Below, one piece after another: positions 50,613 through 58,445 of a stretch of 61,038 nucleotides of DNA; position 1 is the stretch's first letter; every line of letters starts with the position of its first letter. Source of the DNA: a virus; IMG/VR virus record IMGVR_UViG_3300046514_000354, positions 1 to 61,038 of that record; one strand, written 5' to 3'. Position numbers and translations under genes: made by a program. The notes under the pieces were generated by a model that was not told the DNA's origin, did not search any database, and saw nothing but the letters and a program-made list of their open reading frames with translations.

Positions 50613-52148
50613 CTACATGACTTTCTCGAGCAGGTCGCCGGAAAGAGTCTCCGGCCGAGGCTCGCCCTCGCGCAGAGGTACGACGCCGGCAGAGACAAGA
50701 GACATCACAGCGGCGTCAGCATGGTTCGGCGAAGGCATGCCGCGAGCAAGCATGTCTTCCTTCGTCTCCACATAGATGCGGCCTGCGGAGTCGGTGTTCC
50801 ACTTGATGCTGCCTAGTTGGGCAGCAAGCGTGTCGTCCTTGGGGTCGAGATCGATGAGACCCTCTTCCATCTGTTCCTTGAAGGTCCACCAGGTCTCTGA
50901 ACGACGGTTCTTAAACTTGGCAGGGTTTACTGCACGCGTGCTCCCCTGATAGCCCGCAACATTGAGCCTCTGCTCACGAAGCCTGTCATACACCCCCGCG
51001 CCGAGGCCGATGATGTCGATGTTGGCCGGTGGACGCTTGGCGCCATGCGAACGAAGGATCCTTGCGATCCTGCCCGCAGAGGACATGGTGTCTTCTTTGC
51101 TCCACTCTGCAACAAGACGGACAACCCCTCCTCTGTTATGGTACACGACGCTCTTGTCAACGCCGTATCTGGCGATGTCGCAGCCGTAGCGTCCGAGATC
51201 GAAGCCTGGTAGCTCCCTCTGGTGACAGTACTCGATCAGAGATGGCGAGATGAGATATTCATCCGAGACATCCGGGAACTCACCCTCCACCTTGCTTTGC
51301 CACCGTGGACTACCCTCTCCCCATTCCCGGCGCGCAGTCTCGATGTACTCAGATGATGTGAGCTGCTCGACGATGTCTTCGGGAATGTCCTCTTCTGCTA
51401 CTGCCTTCAAGACATCCCACGCCGAGATCCTGATGACGTTCCAGCCAGACCCCGGCTTGCAGACTTTGGCAAATCTGCTGTTCGGGTCATCAGGGTTCCC
51501 GATGGCGAGGATGCGAGCATTCTTGTTCGTGACTAGCGCAAGTACGCTATCCCACAGCGCTTCCGGAATCCCGTTCGCCTCATCGAGGATCGCAAGGAGG
51601 TAGCGCGCATGAATGCCCTGGAAGGTGTTCTCGTCGTAGTCCTGAGGCTTGCGCCCCATTCCGATAATCTCCTCGGACGCATCCAGCCTCTTGGTGCCTT
51701 CTTCACCCATGAGCCAGAGACACTCTCGCGTGATGCGTCCGGGAAGCTTGCCCTGATAGTGACGACGGCGCAACTCGCGCCAGAGGATTGCCTCAACCTG
51801 CGGCCAAGATGGCGCAGTGGTGATCAGGAATGCTTCACCGAGAGGATGCGTCTGAGGATCAAGCCACCACGCACCCGCCACAGAGGCAGAGTAGGTCTTG
51901 CCCGGTCCGTGACAGGCCTTGACCGCTGTGAAGCGGTTGACCTTGATTGACTCGAGAATCTCGATCTGCTTCGACCAAAGATAGAGACGCATCTTGTCCT
52001 TGGCCCACGCATTTGGCTCCCACAGGTACGGAGTGGGCTCCGGGAACATATGCGCCAGAGCCTTCTCAATAGTGCCTGGTGGTAGCTTCTGCTCGACAGC
52101 AAGAACGTGCGGGGCACGGGAATGCCCTCCTTTCAAGTTCTTGGTCAC
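50613..52148 (-). CDS. terL: Terminase large subunit
   Basis: 511 aa, GTG 52148 overlaps the TerS stop. Walker A ACHGPGKT (residues 78-85), Walker B LLAILDEAN, motif C AIGNP, and a RNase H-like nuclease domain from about 325 (CDIARYGVDKS...IIGLGAG..NHADAAVMSL). Packages DNA into the prohead. Confidence 0.94.
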   Translation of the reverse strand: MTKNLKGGHSRAPHVLAVEQKLPPGTIEKALAHMFPEPTPYLWEPNAWAKDKMRLYLWSKQIEILESIKVNRFTAVKACHGPGKTYSASVAGAWWLDPQTHPLGEAFLITTAPSWPQVEAILWRELRRRHYQGKLPGRITRECLWLMGEEGTKRLDASEEIIGMGRKPQDYDENTFQGIHARYLLAILDEANGIPEALWDSVLALVTNKNARILAIGNPDDPNSRFAKVCKPGSGWNVIRISAWDVLKAVAEEDIPEDIVEQLTSSEYIETARREWGEGSPRWQSKVEGEFPDVSDEYLISPSLIEYCHQRELPGFDLGRYGCDIARYGVDKSVVYHNRGGVVRLVAEWSKEDTMSSAGRIARILRSHGAKRPPANIDIIGLGAGVYDRLREQRLNVAGYQGSTRAVNPAKFKNRRSETWWTFKEQMEEGLIDLDPKDDTLAAQLGSIKWNTDSAGRIYVETKEDMLARGMPSPNHADAAVMSLVSAGVVPLREGEPRPETLSGDLLEKVM

Positions 52149-52813
52149 GCAGCCTCGATCATCTTCGCCTCATCCACCCTGCCGCCGTCGAGAGCGATCA
52201 AGTGATTGCGCACGATGGTCGGTGCTTTCGCCCTGCCCTCAGCGTCAAGATGGGGCCAGAGATCTTCGAGGATGCGCTTGGTGTAGTTTGCGAGCATCTC
52301 GCCGTATGTCTCGGCCAGTTTGACCGCACGCTCAGCGATACCCAGGCTGATCGCCATCTGCGAGTACCGCGCAAGATCAGCCATGGCGTGCTGGCGCTCT
52401 CGTGCGTACAGATGGAACTGCTTGCCCACCATCGTGTCCTCAACCCAGTGGATCTCGTCGAGGTCGTGCATCCTGTCCGTCAGCCATTGAACTTCGCCGG
52501 CACGGATCTTGATGCACCAGATGATGGCGTCAAGAGGGTTGATCTCCATCGGCGTGCCCAGAAGCAGCCGGTACTCCTCTTTCGCAGCTGCCTTCACATG
52601 GCTGGGAACTGATCCGCCGTGGAACTTGCACTTGCCGATGCCGGGGTGGGGTGTGCCCCAACCGGCAGCCATGTTGCAATGACCGCCTGAGCGTTTCTTG
52701 ACGCCGCAGACAGTCTTGGTCTTCTTGGGAGGCTTGTAGTTCTTGCGCGTTGCAGCAGGAGGCTTTGGTGCCTGTGCGCTAGCAGGACTCCCAGGTTTGA
52801 TTCCTCCGGCCAT
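52145..52813 (-). CDS. terS: Terminase small subunit-like with HGG zinc motif
   Basis: 222 aa. CGVKKRSGGHCNMAA...GIGKCKFHGGS is the zinc-binding HGG signature common to small terminase subunits of actinophages, followed by a helical region (residues 75-200). The N-terminus is Lys/Pro-rich. Directly upstream of TerL with a 4-bp overlap. Confidence 0.84.
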   Translation of the reverse strand: MAGGIKPGSPASAQAPKPPAATRKNYKPPKKTKTVCGVKKRSGGHCNMAAGWGTPHPGIGKCKFHGGSVPSHVKAAAKEEYRLLLGTPMEINPLDAIIWCIKIRAGEVQWLTDRMHDLDEIHWVEDTMVGKQFHLYARERQHAMADLARYSQMAISLGIAERAVKLAETYGEMLANYTKRILEDLWPHLDAEGRAKAPTIVRNHLIALDGGRVDEAKMIEAA

Positions 52814-53025
52814 CAGGCAGGCGCATGCGGTGGACGATGAACGACAGCCAAGGTCTCGTAACCGGGCTTCCGACGGATGTCGGTGCCTCTGAGCCAGTCA
52901 CCATCTTTGGTGAACTGAACATTGCCTCTGGGAGTTGGACTCTGACCTGGTCCCAACGGAACATCCACCCAATCGACGGGTGAGGGGGCTAGGGAGTCCT
53001 GCTGCGGCTGACGAAGGTTCGTCAC
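52813..53025 (-). CDS. Hypothetical Pro-rich protein (70 aa)
   Basis: GTG 53025, no clear SD; TGATG overlap with TerS. Contains SPVDWVDVPLGPGQSPTPRG and basic region. First gene after GC-alternating element copy 2. No known family. Confidence 0.6.
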   Translation of the reverse strand: MTNLRQPQQDSLAPSPVDWVDVPLGPGQSPTPRGNVQFTKDGDWLRGTDIRRKPGYETLAVVHRPPHAPA

Positions 53026-53040
53026 GTGCTGAAGCGTACC

Positions 53041-53155
53041 GGATGCGGCGCGAGTGAGCGCCTACGCTCGCGAGGGAGGCCAAAAGTGTGGCTTCCTCGC
53101 GCGCGCGAGCGCGCACGCGTGCGCGCGCATACGTGCGCGAGCGCGAGAGGATTGG
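53041..53155 (-). promoter_or_regulatory. GC-alternating control element, copy 2
   Basis: Contains the same 14-bp palindrome GCGCACGCGTGCGC (53111-53124) as 7516-7529, many CGCGAG/CTCGCG words, and on the - strand AATCCTCTC in the same relative place as at 7503. A bulged hairpin GAGGGAGGCC/GGCTTCCTC flanks it. It is upstream of the TerS/TerL transcript in the direction of transcription. Confidence 0.55.
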
Positions 53156-53707
53156 CTAGTCGATGCCCAGCGTTTGGTAGTGCTTGAGGAAATAGGCGAC
53201 ATGCTGGAATGCGGATCTTTCGTGTTCACGACCCACAACCCAGCACTCCCATTCCTTCAACCGGGCATTTGTTGCGTATGACTTGGCCTGACTGGCAGTT
53301 TGAAGGATCATGCTAGGAACATGTACCTGGCGTTTGCGACCCCTCGCCTGGGCAATGTACTCATCAGCCCGACCCATCCGATATCCCTCAACGCCCCAAA
53401 TCAGCGCGGTGCTGATCTTGGCGGAGTCACCGGAATAGGTGTTGCTGCCTGTGTAGACAAAATCTTCGCAGATGAACCACACGCGATCCTTGGGCAGCAA
53501 CGCTGAGTTGACGCATGCTCGATAGAATGCTGCCCACAGCGTGGTGATTTCTCTGATCTGGCTGCGCTCGTCACCCTCTGTGGTTGCGCTGCCGGAGTCT
53601 AGGCGTGTTCGCAGTTGATCACCAACCTCGGGGAGAGTGGGGTTGAAGATCCCCCAGGCTAGACCAGTTGCGCCTCCTGGGTCGACCGCGAACACGCCTA
53701 GATTCAT
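53156..53707 (-). CDS. RuvC-like Holliday junction resolvase
   Basis: 183 aa, TAATG start overlap. VFAVDPGGATGLAWG carries the first catalytic Asp, RVWFICEDFV the Glu, and HERSAFQHVAYFL the C-terminal part of a RuvC/RNase H fold. It resolves branched DNA before packaging; it sits directly upstream of the terminase unit. Confidence 0.83.
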   Translation of the reverse strand: MNLGVFAVDPGGATGLAWGIFNPTLPEVGDQLRTRLDSGSATTEGDERSQIREITTLWAAFYRACVNSALLPKDRVWFICEDFVYTGSNTYSGDSAKISTALIWGVEGYRMGRADEYIAQARGRKRQVHVPSMILQTASQAKSYATNARLKEWECWVVGREHERSAFQHVAYFLKHYQTLGID

Positions 53708-53895
53708 TACGCTGTCTCGTTCACGCGTGACGTGTTCGAGTCAAACGTCGACTCCTGGGCCGTATCGGCCAGGAATGCCGGACGCTGCGGATGCATCATG
53801 GGTCCACCCCGCAACGCCGTCAGGCCGATCGTTCTGCCTGTCTGGGCAGTCGGAGACGCATTGCGCCGTCCGCTCTGTCCCGTGAGTTTGAACAT
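53707..53895 (-). CDS. Hypothetical small protein (62 aa)
   Basis: ATG 53895 with GAGAGGAGGAAC upstream. Rich in Gly, Ala, Thr and Arg (TGQSGRRNASPTAQTGRTIGLTALRGG). No domain recognised. Coupled to the RuvC-like gene by overlap. Confidence 0.68.
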   Translation of the reverse strand: MFKLTGQSGRRNASPTAQTGRTIGLTALRGGPMMHPQRPAFLADTAQESTFDSNTSRVNETA

Positions 53896-53913
53896 GTTCC
53901 TCCTCTCCTTCAG

Positions 53914-54186
53914 CTAGCTAGCCAGCCTGAATCCTAGCTCATGCGGCTCTCCCGCGAAGAGTAGGATCGCGTCAGGAGGCATCTGACGATCGTACACCAT
54001 TGGGAACTCTTTCATCTCCTTCAAATCTGAGACCAGCATCCGCACCTCAAGTTTGGTACAGCGACCATGTACCATGAAGAAGGGCTGTGGTGTATTCGAG
54101 ACTTGTGCAATGAACGTGTCCGTCAGAGAGTCCGTCTTGAACAGCGCCCTGCCCGTCCTGATGTCACGGACAATTCCGGAGGTCAT
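53914..54186 (-). CDS. Hypothetical protein (90 aa)
   Basis: ATG 54186 overlaps the zinc protein stop (TGATG). Mixed beta/helix with RCTKLEVRMLVSDLKEMKEFPMVYDRQ. No family recognised. Confidence 0.73.
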   Translation of the reverse strand: MTSGIVRDIRTGRALFKTDSLTDTFIAQVSNTPQPFFMVHGRCTKLEVRMLVSDLKEMKEFPMVYDRQMPPDAILLFAGEPHELGFRLAS

Positions 54187-54425
54187 CAGTTCGCACTCAA
54201 GTACGGGACCATGCCCTGATCATCGCACATGCCGCACTTGTCTGCTCTGGCGACGAAGGTGGGGGCACCGAACAACCATCCCGCATCCTGGTAGGTGATG
54301 TGCCATCCGTTCTTGCACCCCTCGCAAGGGCAGGCGATCCGGTTCGGCAGATCCCACAACCTGAGGAGGTTGTTGACCGAGATGTGTGCCGGTGCCGGCG
54401 TGACCTCGACTCCGTCGATGATCAC
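54186..54425 (-). CDS. Cys-rich zinc protein (79 aa)
   Basis: GTG 54425 overlaps the upstream micro-protein TGA (GTGA) and is 8 nt after GGAGG; the earlier GTG at 54440 has no SD. CPCEGCKNGWH and CGMCDDQG supply four to five Cys and a His for zinc. Probably a small regulatory or nucleic-acid-binding protein. Confidence 0.74.
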   Translation of the reverse strand: MIIDGVEVTPAPAHISVNNLLRLWDLPNRIACPCEGCKNGWHITYQDAGWLFGAPTFVARADKCGMCDDQGMVPYLSAN

Positions 54426-54541
54426 AGGTACGACCTCCACAGCATGACGACGATGGCGACATCGACGATGACACCGATCAAGATGATCAGCATAACAGCC
54501 CGAGAGATTCCAGGCTTCTGTTCATACCACTCGCCGCTCAT
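54422..54541 (-). CDS. Single-pass membrane micro-protein (39 aa)
   Basis: ATG 54541 overlaps the upstream TGA and TGA 54424-54422 overlaps the next GTG. MSGEWYEQKPGISR is followed by a 20-residue helix (VMLIILIGVIVDVAIVVML) and WRSYL. Overlaps at both ends support expression. Function unknown. Confidence 0.65.
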   Translation of the reverse strand: MSGEWYEQKPGISRAVMLIILIGVIVDVAIVVMLWRSYL

Positions 54542-54726
54542 GCCGAGTCTTCTTCTGCCGGAGCAGGGACAATCACACCGTCCTGGTACCACAACAAAGC
54601 ACGCTCAGCCTGCGGACGATTCGAGAACACCGCAACCTGGATGGTGCTATCAAGTTTGCCCTGGACAACAGGGTCGGGATCGCCATCTGTGGGAGTCAGA
54701 TGACCGATCACAAGAAACTTCGGCAT
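54538..54726 (-). CDS. Hypothetical protein (62 aa)
   Basis: Start ATG 54726 (MPKFLVIGHL) after GGGAAGG; longer upstream frame rejected. Beta-alpha pattern with VAVFSNRPQAERALLWY, C-terminus acidic. Stop overlaps the micro-membrane gene start. Confidence 0.72.
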   Translation of the reverse strand: MPKFLVIGHLTPTDGDPDPVVQGKLDSTIQVAVFSNRPQAERALLWYQDGVIVPAPAEEDSA

Positions 54727-54730
54727 GTTG

Positions 54731-54967
54731 TTACCTTCCCTCTGCATGTAGCATGCTGAACACGCATTCAGTTTCGGTGCGGGTCGGCCACGGTCCTTCG
54801 GGGTTGGACACTTCGGTATCGCACAACACGTAGGTCTCGCGTCCTTCCCGATGGATGCGTATGTTGACTGAGTGCGAGATGGATACTGTGACCTCGTGTA
54901 CACGGCCGATGTTGATCGTCTCGGCAGGTTCGTCAAGCTGAACGCTGAGTTTGAGCGGAGTGCGCAT
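54731..54967 (-). CDS. Hypothetical beta protein (78 aa)
   Basis: ATG 54967 with AAGGAG 9 nt upstream, overlapping the preceding TGA (TGATG). Beta-rich (RVHEVTVSISHSVNIRIHREG), one Cys pair. No family recognised. Confidence 0.7.
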   Translation of the reverse strand: MRTPLKLSVQLDEPAETINIGRVHEVTVSISHSVNIRIHREGRETYVLCDTEVSNPEGPWPTRTETECVFSMLHAEGR

Positions 54968-55110
54968 CAGGATGAACTCCTTCCGTAGACGAAGGTCACC
55001 AACAGTGCAAACAGAACCATGATGCTTGAGATGATTGTTGATCCTGATGTCCAGCCGATGATCAGTATTGTGCAAGTGATGAGCTCCCATGACTGCACAG
55101 GGTTCTTCAT
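54967..55110 (-). CDS. Small membrane protein (47 aa)
   Basis: ATG 55110 in TGATG overlap. Two close hydrophobic segments (LITCTILIIGW and STIISSIMVLFALLVTFVY) suggest a helical hairpin. Overlaps at both ends. Possibly an exclusion or accessory lysis protein; unproven. Confidence 0.63.
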   Translation of the reverse strand: MKNPVQSWELITCTILIIGWTSGSTIISSIMVLFALLVTFVYGRSSS

Positions 55111-55289
55111 CAGAGGTTCACCGCCTTTGCGTTACTGATCTGCCACTTGACTCCGTCTGTGATCATGGATGGTGGAATGCCGTCCGGAACCTCAAACCAT
55201 TGAATCTGGCGGTACAGGTAGTCTGCCTGGCCGGGTGTGAGTTCGCCAGACATCATGAGGAAGAGGCAGAGGATCTGCGCCGGGGTCAT
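55110..55289 (-). CDS. Hypothetical protein (59 aa)
   Basis: ATG 55289 (MTPAQILCLF) has GGAG 7 nt upstream and overlaps the leader peptide TGA. One hydrophobic helix (AQILCLFLMMSG), then an amphipathic part ending in VNL. Unknown. Confidence 0.68.
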   Translation of the reverse strand: MTPAQILCLFLMMSGELTPGQADYLYRQIQWFEVPDGIPPSMITDGVKWQISNAKAVNL

Positions 55290-55330
55290 CGCCAATCTCC
55301 TGCCGGTGGTAGCTTCCGGATTGCGCTCAT
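55286..55330 (-). CDS. 14-codon leader peptide upstream of 59-aa gene
   Basis: ATG 55330 is 4 nt after GGAGG and reads MSAIRKLPPAGDWR, then TGA overlapping the next ATG (ATGA). Strong RBS and exact overlap suggest translational coupling or attenuation. Too short to be a usual protein gene. Confidence 0.45.
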   Translation of the reverse strand: MSAIRKLPPAGDWR

Positions 55331-55463
55331 GGTGCCTCCTTGCTGTATGCCGGGTGGTGGCGTCCCCACCGCTGTCTGCTGCGACCACCCGGACGCGCGC
55401 AATAGGGTGGGGACGCCGTGGTTAGCGTACCCGGTCTAGTCTAGTCGGGAAGTTTGTGGTGCG
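55331..55463 (-). promoter_or_regulatory. Leader with 12-bp perfect hairpin
   Basis: GGCGTCCCCACC (55359-55370) and GGTGGGGACGCC (55406-55417) form a 12-bp stem, with an inner CCGGGTGG part. On the - strand it precedes 'catacagcAAGGAGG' and the leader ATG, the same hairpin-then-RBS order seen in the + strand cassettes. Confidence 0.6.
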
Positions 55464-55781
55464 CTAGTGGTTCAGGACGAACGGGATGACCAGGTCGGCG
55501 ATCGCTGCCATACTCCGGGCAGCTAGCACTTCTGGTGTGACGCCGTTCTTCATGCCATACCACCGCAGGCCCATCTCTCGTCGGGCAGCCTTGACCTGCT
55601 CTTCGAACTCCTCGTGCTGTGACTGCCCCATCAAGATGCCGTGGCACATGACCTCGGCACAGTAGATAGAGCGGTGCGCGTAGGACTCTTCCGACATCGG
55701 CTTCTTGTACGGGGCAGGCTGCTCAAACCCCTGATGCCGCAACCAATACCCCGGTGTGTGCAGTTCGGATTCTTCGGACAT
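55464..55781 (-). CDS. Hypothetical protein (105 aa)
   Basis: ATG 55781 with CAGGAGGG upstream. MSEESELHTPGYW and an internal MSEESYAHRSIY repeat the same start, and helical C-terminus (SMAAIADLVIPFVL). It is the first leftward gene; nothing codes further right for 1.9 kb. No family. Confidence 0.75.
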   Translation of the reverse strand: MSEESELHTPGYWLRHQGFEQPAPYKKPMSEESYAHRSIYCAEVMCHGILMGQSQHEEFEEQVKAARREMGLRWYGMKNGVTPEVLAARSMAAIADLVIPFVLNH

Positions 55782-55863
55782 GGTATTGCGCTCCCTCCTG
55801 TGCTGTGTATGCGGGTGGTAGGTAAAGGATACCTGCTCTAGTGTGTAATTTCTGGGTGGCAGC
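55782..55863 (-). promoter_or_regulatory. Leader of the leftward operon, possible promoter
   Basis: On the - strand it reads 'gcatacacagcacAGGAGGG' before ATG 55781, matching the RBS context of the + cassettes. A TATCCT box lies about 50 nt upstream of the ATG without a clear -35. Confidence 0.4.
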
Positions 55864-55903
55864 GGAGCTCTACGGAGCCCTACGGAGCCCTACGGAGCCC
55901 TAC
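55864..55903. repeat. Four 10-bp direct repeats
   Basis: GGAGCTCTAC then GGAGCCCTAC three times in exact 10-bp register (55864-55903), followed by GGTAC. One helical turn per unit puts every copy on the same DNA face, like protein-binding iterons or an operator array. Confidence 0.75.
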
Positions 55904-55963
55904 GGTACAGTCTGAAATTGCGTGGTGGCGGATTTTCAATGCGGCGGCTGCATGGGCGGGGGT

Positions 55964-56192
55964 TTGCTCGCTCTCGCGCACGCACGCGCGAGGCATCCTG
56001 AAGTGGTGGAGTGAATCCCTCCCGACGGGCGCACGCATGCGCGCGCACGCATACGAGAGATCGAGATCTCGCGCGTAACGCGCCTACGCTCGCGGGTTCT
56101 ACGAAGTAGAACCTCGTACGCGTGCGTGCGCCTAGGAGAGGAAAAATCCCGGAGTGTGGAGGGTGGCTCGCGAGCGCGAGGGCGCGGGCGCG
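55964..56192 (-). promoter_or_regulatory. GC-alternating control element, copy 3
   Basis: Contains CGCACGCACGCGCGAG, GCGCACGCATGCGC (56027-56040), GAGATCGAGATCTC, and GTTCTACGAAGTAGAAC. The 19-mer at 56124-56142 is the inverse of 7505-7523 and TGAATCCCTCCC at 56010-56021 is the inverse of 7534-7545, in the same order on the - strand. It faces the leftward operon. Confidence 0.6.
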
Positions 56193-57687
56193 GCACGTTT
56201 TCGAGTGAGATTTATGTGAGAGAGCGGGATAGCGTGTCGCAGTTGAGAGAGAAAACTTGATGAAAAGATTGCGCTAAAGTGGCTATAAGAGCTCGAAATT
56301 TGAGGAAGTTAGTGTTTATCGGATTGTGCGGAAAGTCTGGAAAGTTGTGCTATATTTCACGGATAGGTGTGAAATTTTTGAATGGGGACCGTTTATGGTG
56401 ATTGTGCTTGTATTTTATGGGTAATTGACCAGTTCGCGGTACCCGCACCGCCCACGGGTCCCCTATTTGGCGTAATTTTCAAAGTAATTCAATTCGTTTA
56501 TCAATTATTGATAGTAATTGAACTAGTAATTCAAACTTTCGTAAATAATCGCGAGAAATTGGGCGACCCCTTTAGCCCTTCACGCTAGGTACCAAATACC
56601 AAATCCCAAGAAAAGTGCCATATTAGCAGGGCTTTTCCTCATCACCCCCTATTTGTACCTTTTGCCGGTATTTACAACCCCTACCCCTACCCTACCCGAT
56701 AGTTAACTAGGTTAATAGTTCGTAGGTAGTACCGGGTACCGTTCGGTTTATCGGTTATTACGTTTTTGAAATATGCCAATTACCAGGGCTTTTGTCCCCT
56801 AACTGGCGCAAATAGGGTAGCCCAACTTACCTACCACGCCCCGTTTACCCCCGCTTAGGGACCAAATAGGGGCCAATTACGGCCAATTTTACGAAATTCC
56901 CGCAAATAGCGGGTTTTTCGTAATAGCCAATCGTATATTTGGCCCTTAGTTGGCACTTTTAGCGGTACGCTACGGGCGCGTCGCGCGCTACGCGCGGTCG
57001 CCGGGGCGCTTATAGCCCGCCCCGCCCGCCCCGGCCCTTAGCGGCTACGGCGCGGGGGTTACGGGGGTAGCGCCCCGTACACCTAGCGCCCCGCCGGGGC
57101 GCGCGGTACAGGGTACCTGGTACCCCCGTTTTGTAGGCTACGCGGGGGTAGGGCGGTACTTCCCGGGCCGCGCGCGTACGGGGTACTAGGGCTTACTTAC
57201 CTAAATGGCTCGCGCTTAGTTAGGGGGTAGGCAATTAGGGCGAAATTACCGGGGCGCGTTTATACCCCGGTAATTGACGGCGCTTACCCCTTTGGCGGTA
57301 GCGCGTACCCCGTACCTAATCGGCGCTCCGCTACCTACGGCGGGGCCAAATTAGGTTAGCCCAATTACCCCGCTAGTTAGAAACCGCGCCCGTAAGGGTT
57401 GCCTTAAACCTAGCCCGGTAATTGGCCTTATTTACGGTACGCGTTACGACTAGCCCTACGGTAAGGCAGTTAGCTAATTGGTACGGCTCGGGCTTAGGTA
57501 ACTAGGTGGTATTCCGGGTGCGCCGGTAGTCGGCGCGTTTTGCGTAACTAAATTGGCGTTAATAGCGTAGTCGTTAGCCCTAAAAATCCTCCCTCCCTGA
57601 CGCGTACGGGCCGGTAATTGGCGCCTAGCTAATTGCCGGTCCCTACGTTATTCTCGGTAGCTAATACCTACCAAAAGGCGGTTGAAA
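56193..57687. other. 1.5-kb non-coding island of unusual composition
   Basis: No convincing gene or long ORF. From about 56.38 kb to the first gene TpA and CpG steps are very frequent and CpA/TpG steps rare, the reverse of most DNA; GTAC, AATT, CTAG, CCGG, GGCC and GCGC words recur. The left part (56200-56600) is A/T-rich. RBS AAGGCGG precedes ATG 57688. A replication origin, packaging or regulatory region, or recently acquired DNA, is possible. Confidence 0.65.
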
Positions 57688-57978
57688 ATGAACTACCTAG
57701 TAAGCGGTAATTCCGTGACGTTTGAAAACGCTGATGAAACCGTAAGCGTTTGGTTTTCTGAAGGTGATGACGTCGCTGAAAGCGGTACGGTAATTCCGGC
57801 CGGTGAATTGGCCGTGGCTTTCTCTGACTCTATGGGTACGGTAATCGTCCCGTTTAGTGAAGTGCTTTCTGCCGTAACCCTTACGGTTCCGGCTACGTTT
57901 GACGTTGAAATTCGCGCCCTGGTTAATCTGGTCGGCGCGGTCGCGCTACTTCTTGACTTGGCGGCTAATAACGCCTAG
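57688..57978 (+). CDS. Hypothetical beta protein (96 aa), atypical codons
   Basis: ATG 57688 with AAGGCGG 6 nt upstream; a TTG at 57682 is an alternative. Sequence is Val/Ala/Thr-rich and beta-like (VTFENADETVSVWF), with a C-terminal hydrophobic helix (LVNLVGAVALLLDLAA). Codons such as GTA, CGT, TTG, AAT are commoner than elsewhere, as in the island upstream. Confidence 0.7.
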   Translation: MNYLVSGNSVTFENADETVSVWFSEGDDVAESGTVIPAGELAVAFSDSMGTVIVPFSEVLSAVTLTVPATFDVEIRALVNLVGAVALLLDLAANNA

Positions 57979-58054
57979 CTAAACCGCTACCGGGAATAAC
58001 GTAGGGAATTCCCCCTACAAACCGGGCTTAAAGCCCAAAACAGGGAGGTAAGAA
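57979..58054 (+). promoter_or_regulatory. Hairpin-RBS cassette, divergent member
   Basis: GTAGGG/CCCTAC and GGGC/GCCC stems, then 'cccaaaacAGGGAGG'. The usual CGGG base is replaced, but the order hairpin, acAGGGAGG, ATG (58055) is kept. Confidence 0.55.
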
Positions 58055-58372
58055 ATGACCACCAACGCTACCACCGATACGGTAAGCGTTACCACCAACT
58101 CAGGCGAAACCCTCACGGTTAAGCTCGAGGATACCACCGACGTCATTCGGGCGCTACTTTTGGCCCGGAAAGAAGGGTACGAAGCCCGCCGGACCGCGAA
58201 AGCGGCAGCGAACGCCGAGGCGAAAGCGGCCAAGGCGAAAGCGGCCACCGAGCGCGAAGCGGCGCGGAATCTGAAGCGGAACGCGCGGCTTGAGAAGTTG
58301 CGCGCCCAGCTGAACGCGCTTGAGAATCCCCCGGCGAAAGCGGCCGGTAAGAAGTCGAAGAAAGCTGCCTAG
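58055..58372 (+). CDS. Ala/Lys-rich coiled protein (105 aa)
   Basis: First 30 residues are Thr-rich beta, then an Ala/Lys/Glu helix (AANAEAKAAKAKAATEREAARNLKRNARLEKL) and a AAGKKSKKAA tail. This resembles basic helical nucleoid-like tails, so DNA binding is possible. No known family. Confidence 0.72.
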   Translation: MTTNATTDTVSVTTNSGETLTVKLEDTTDVIRALLLARKEGYEARRTAKAAANAEAKAAKAKAATEREAARNLKRNARLEKLRAQLNALENPPAKAAGKKSKKAA

Positions 58373-58445
58373 TAAGTAGCGGCGGGGATTACTTCGGTAA
58401 TCCCGCGCCGGTGCCAATTAGGTACCAATAACAGGGAGGAATTAA
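58373..58445 (+). promoter_or_regulatory. Hairpin-RBS cassette
   Basis: CGGCG-GGGATTAC, UUCG loop, GTAATCCC-GCGCCG (58380-58410) with one bulge, then 'taccaataacAGGGAGGA' and GTG 58446. Confidence 0.7.

Noticed and set aside
53054-53281. 75-aa ORF over the GC-alternating block
   Set aside because: Ala/Arg repeats produced by alternating CG sequence; no RBS.
55864-55903. CRISPR array
   Set aside because: Repeats are 10 bp without spacers.
56382-56588. 68-aa ORF in the island
   Set aside because: No RBS, atypical composition, and hydrophobicity explained by A/T-rich DNA; not listed as a gene.
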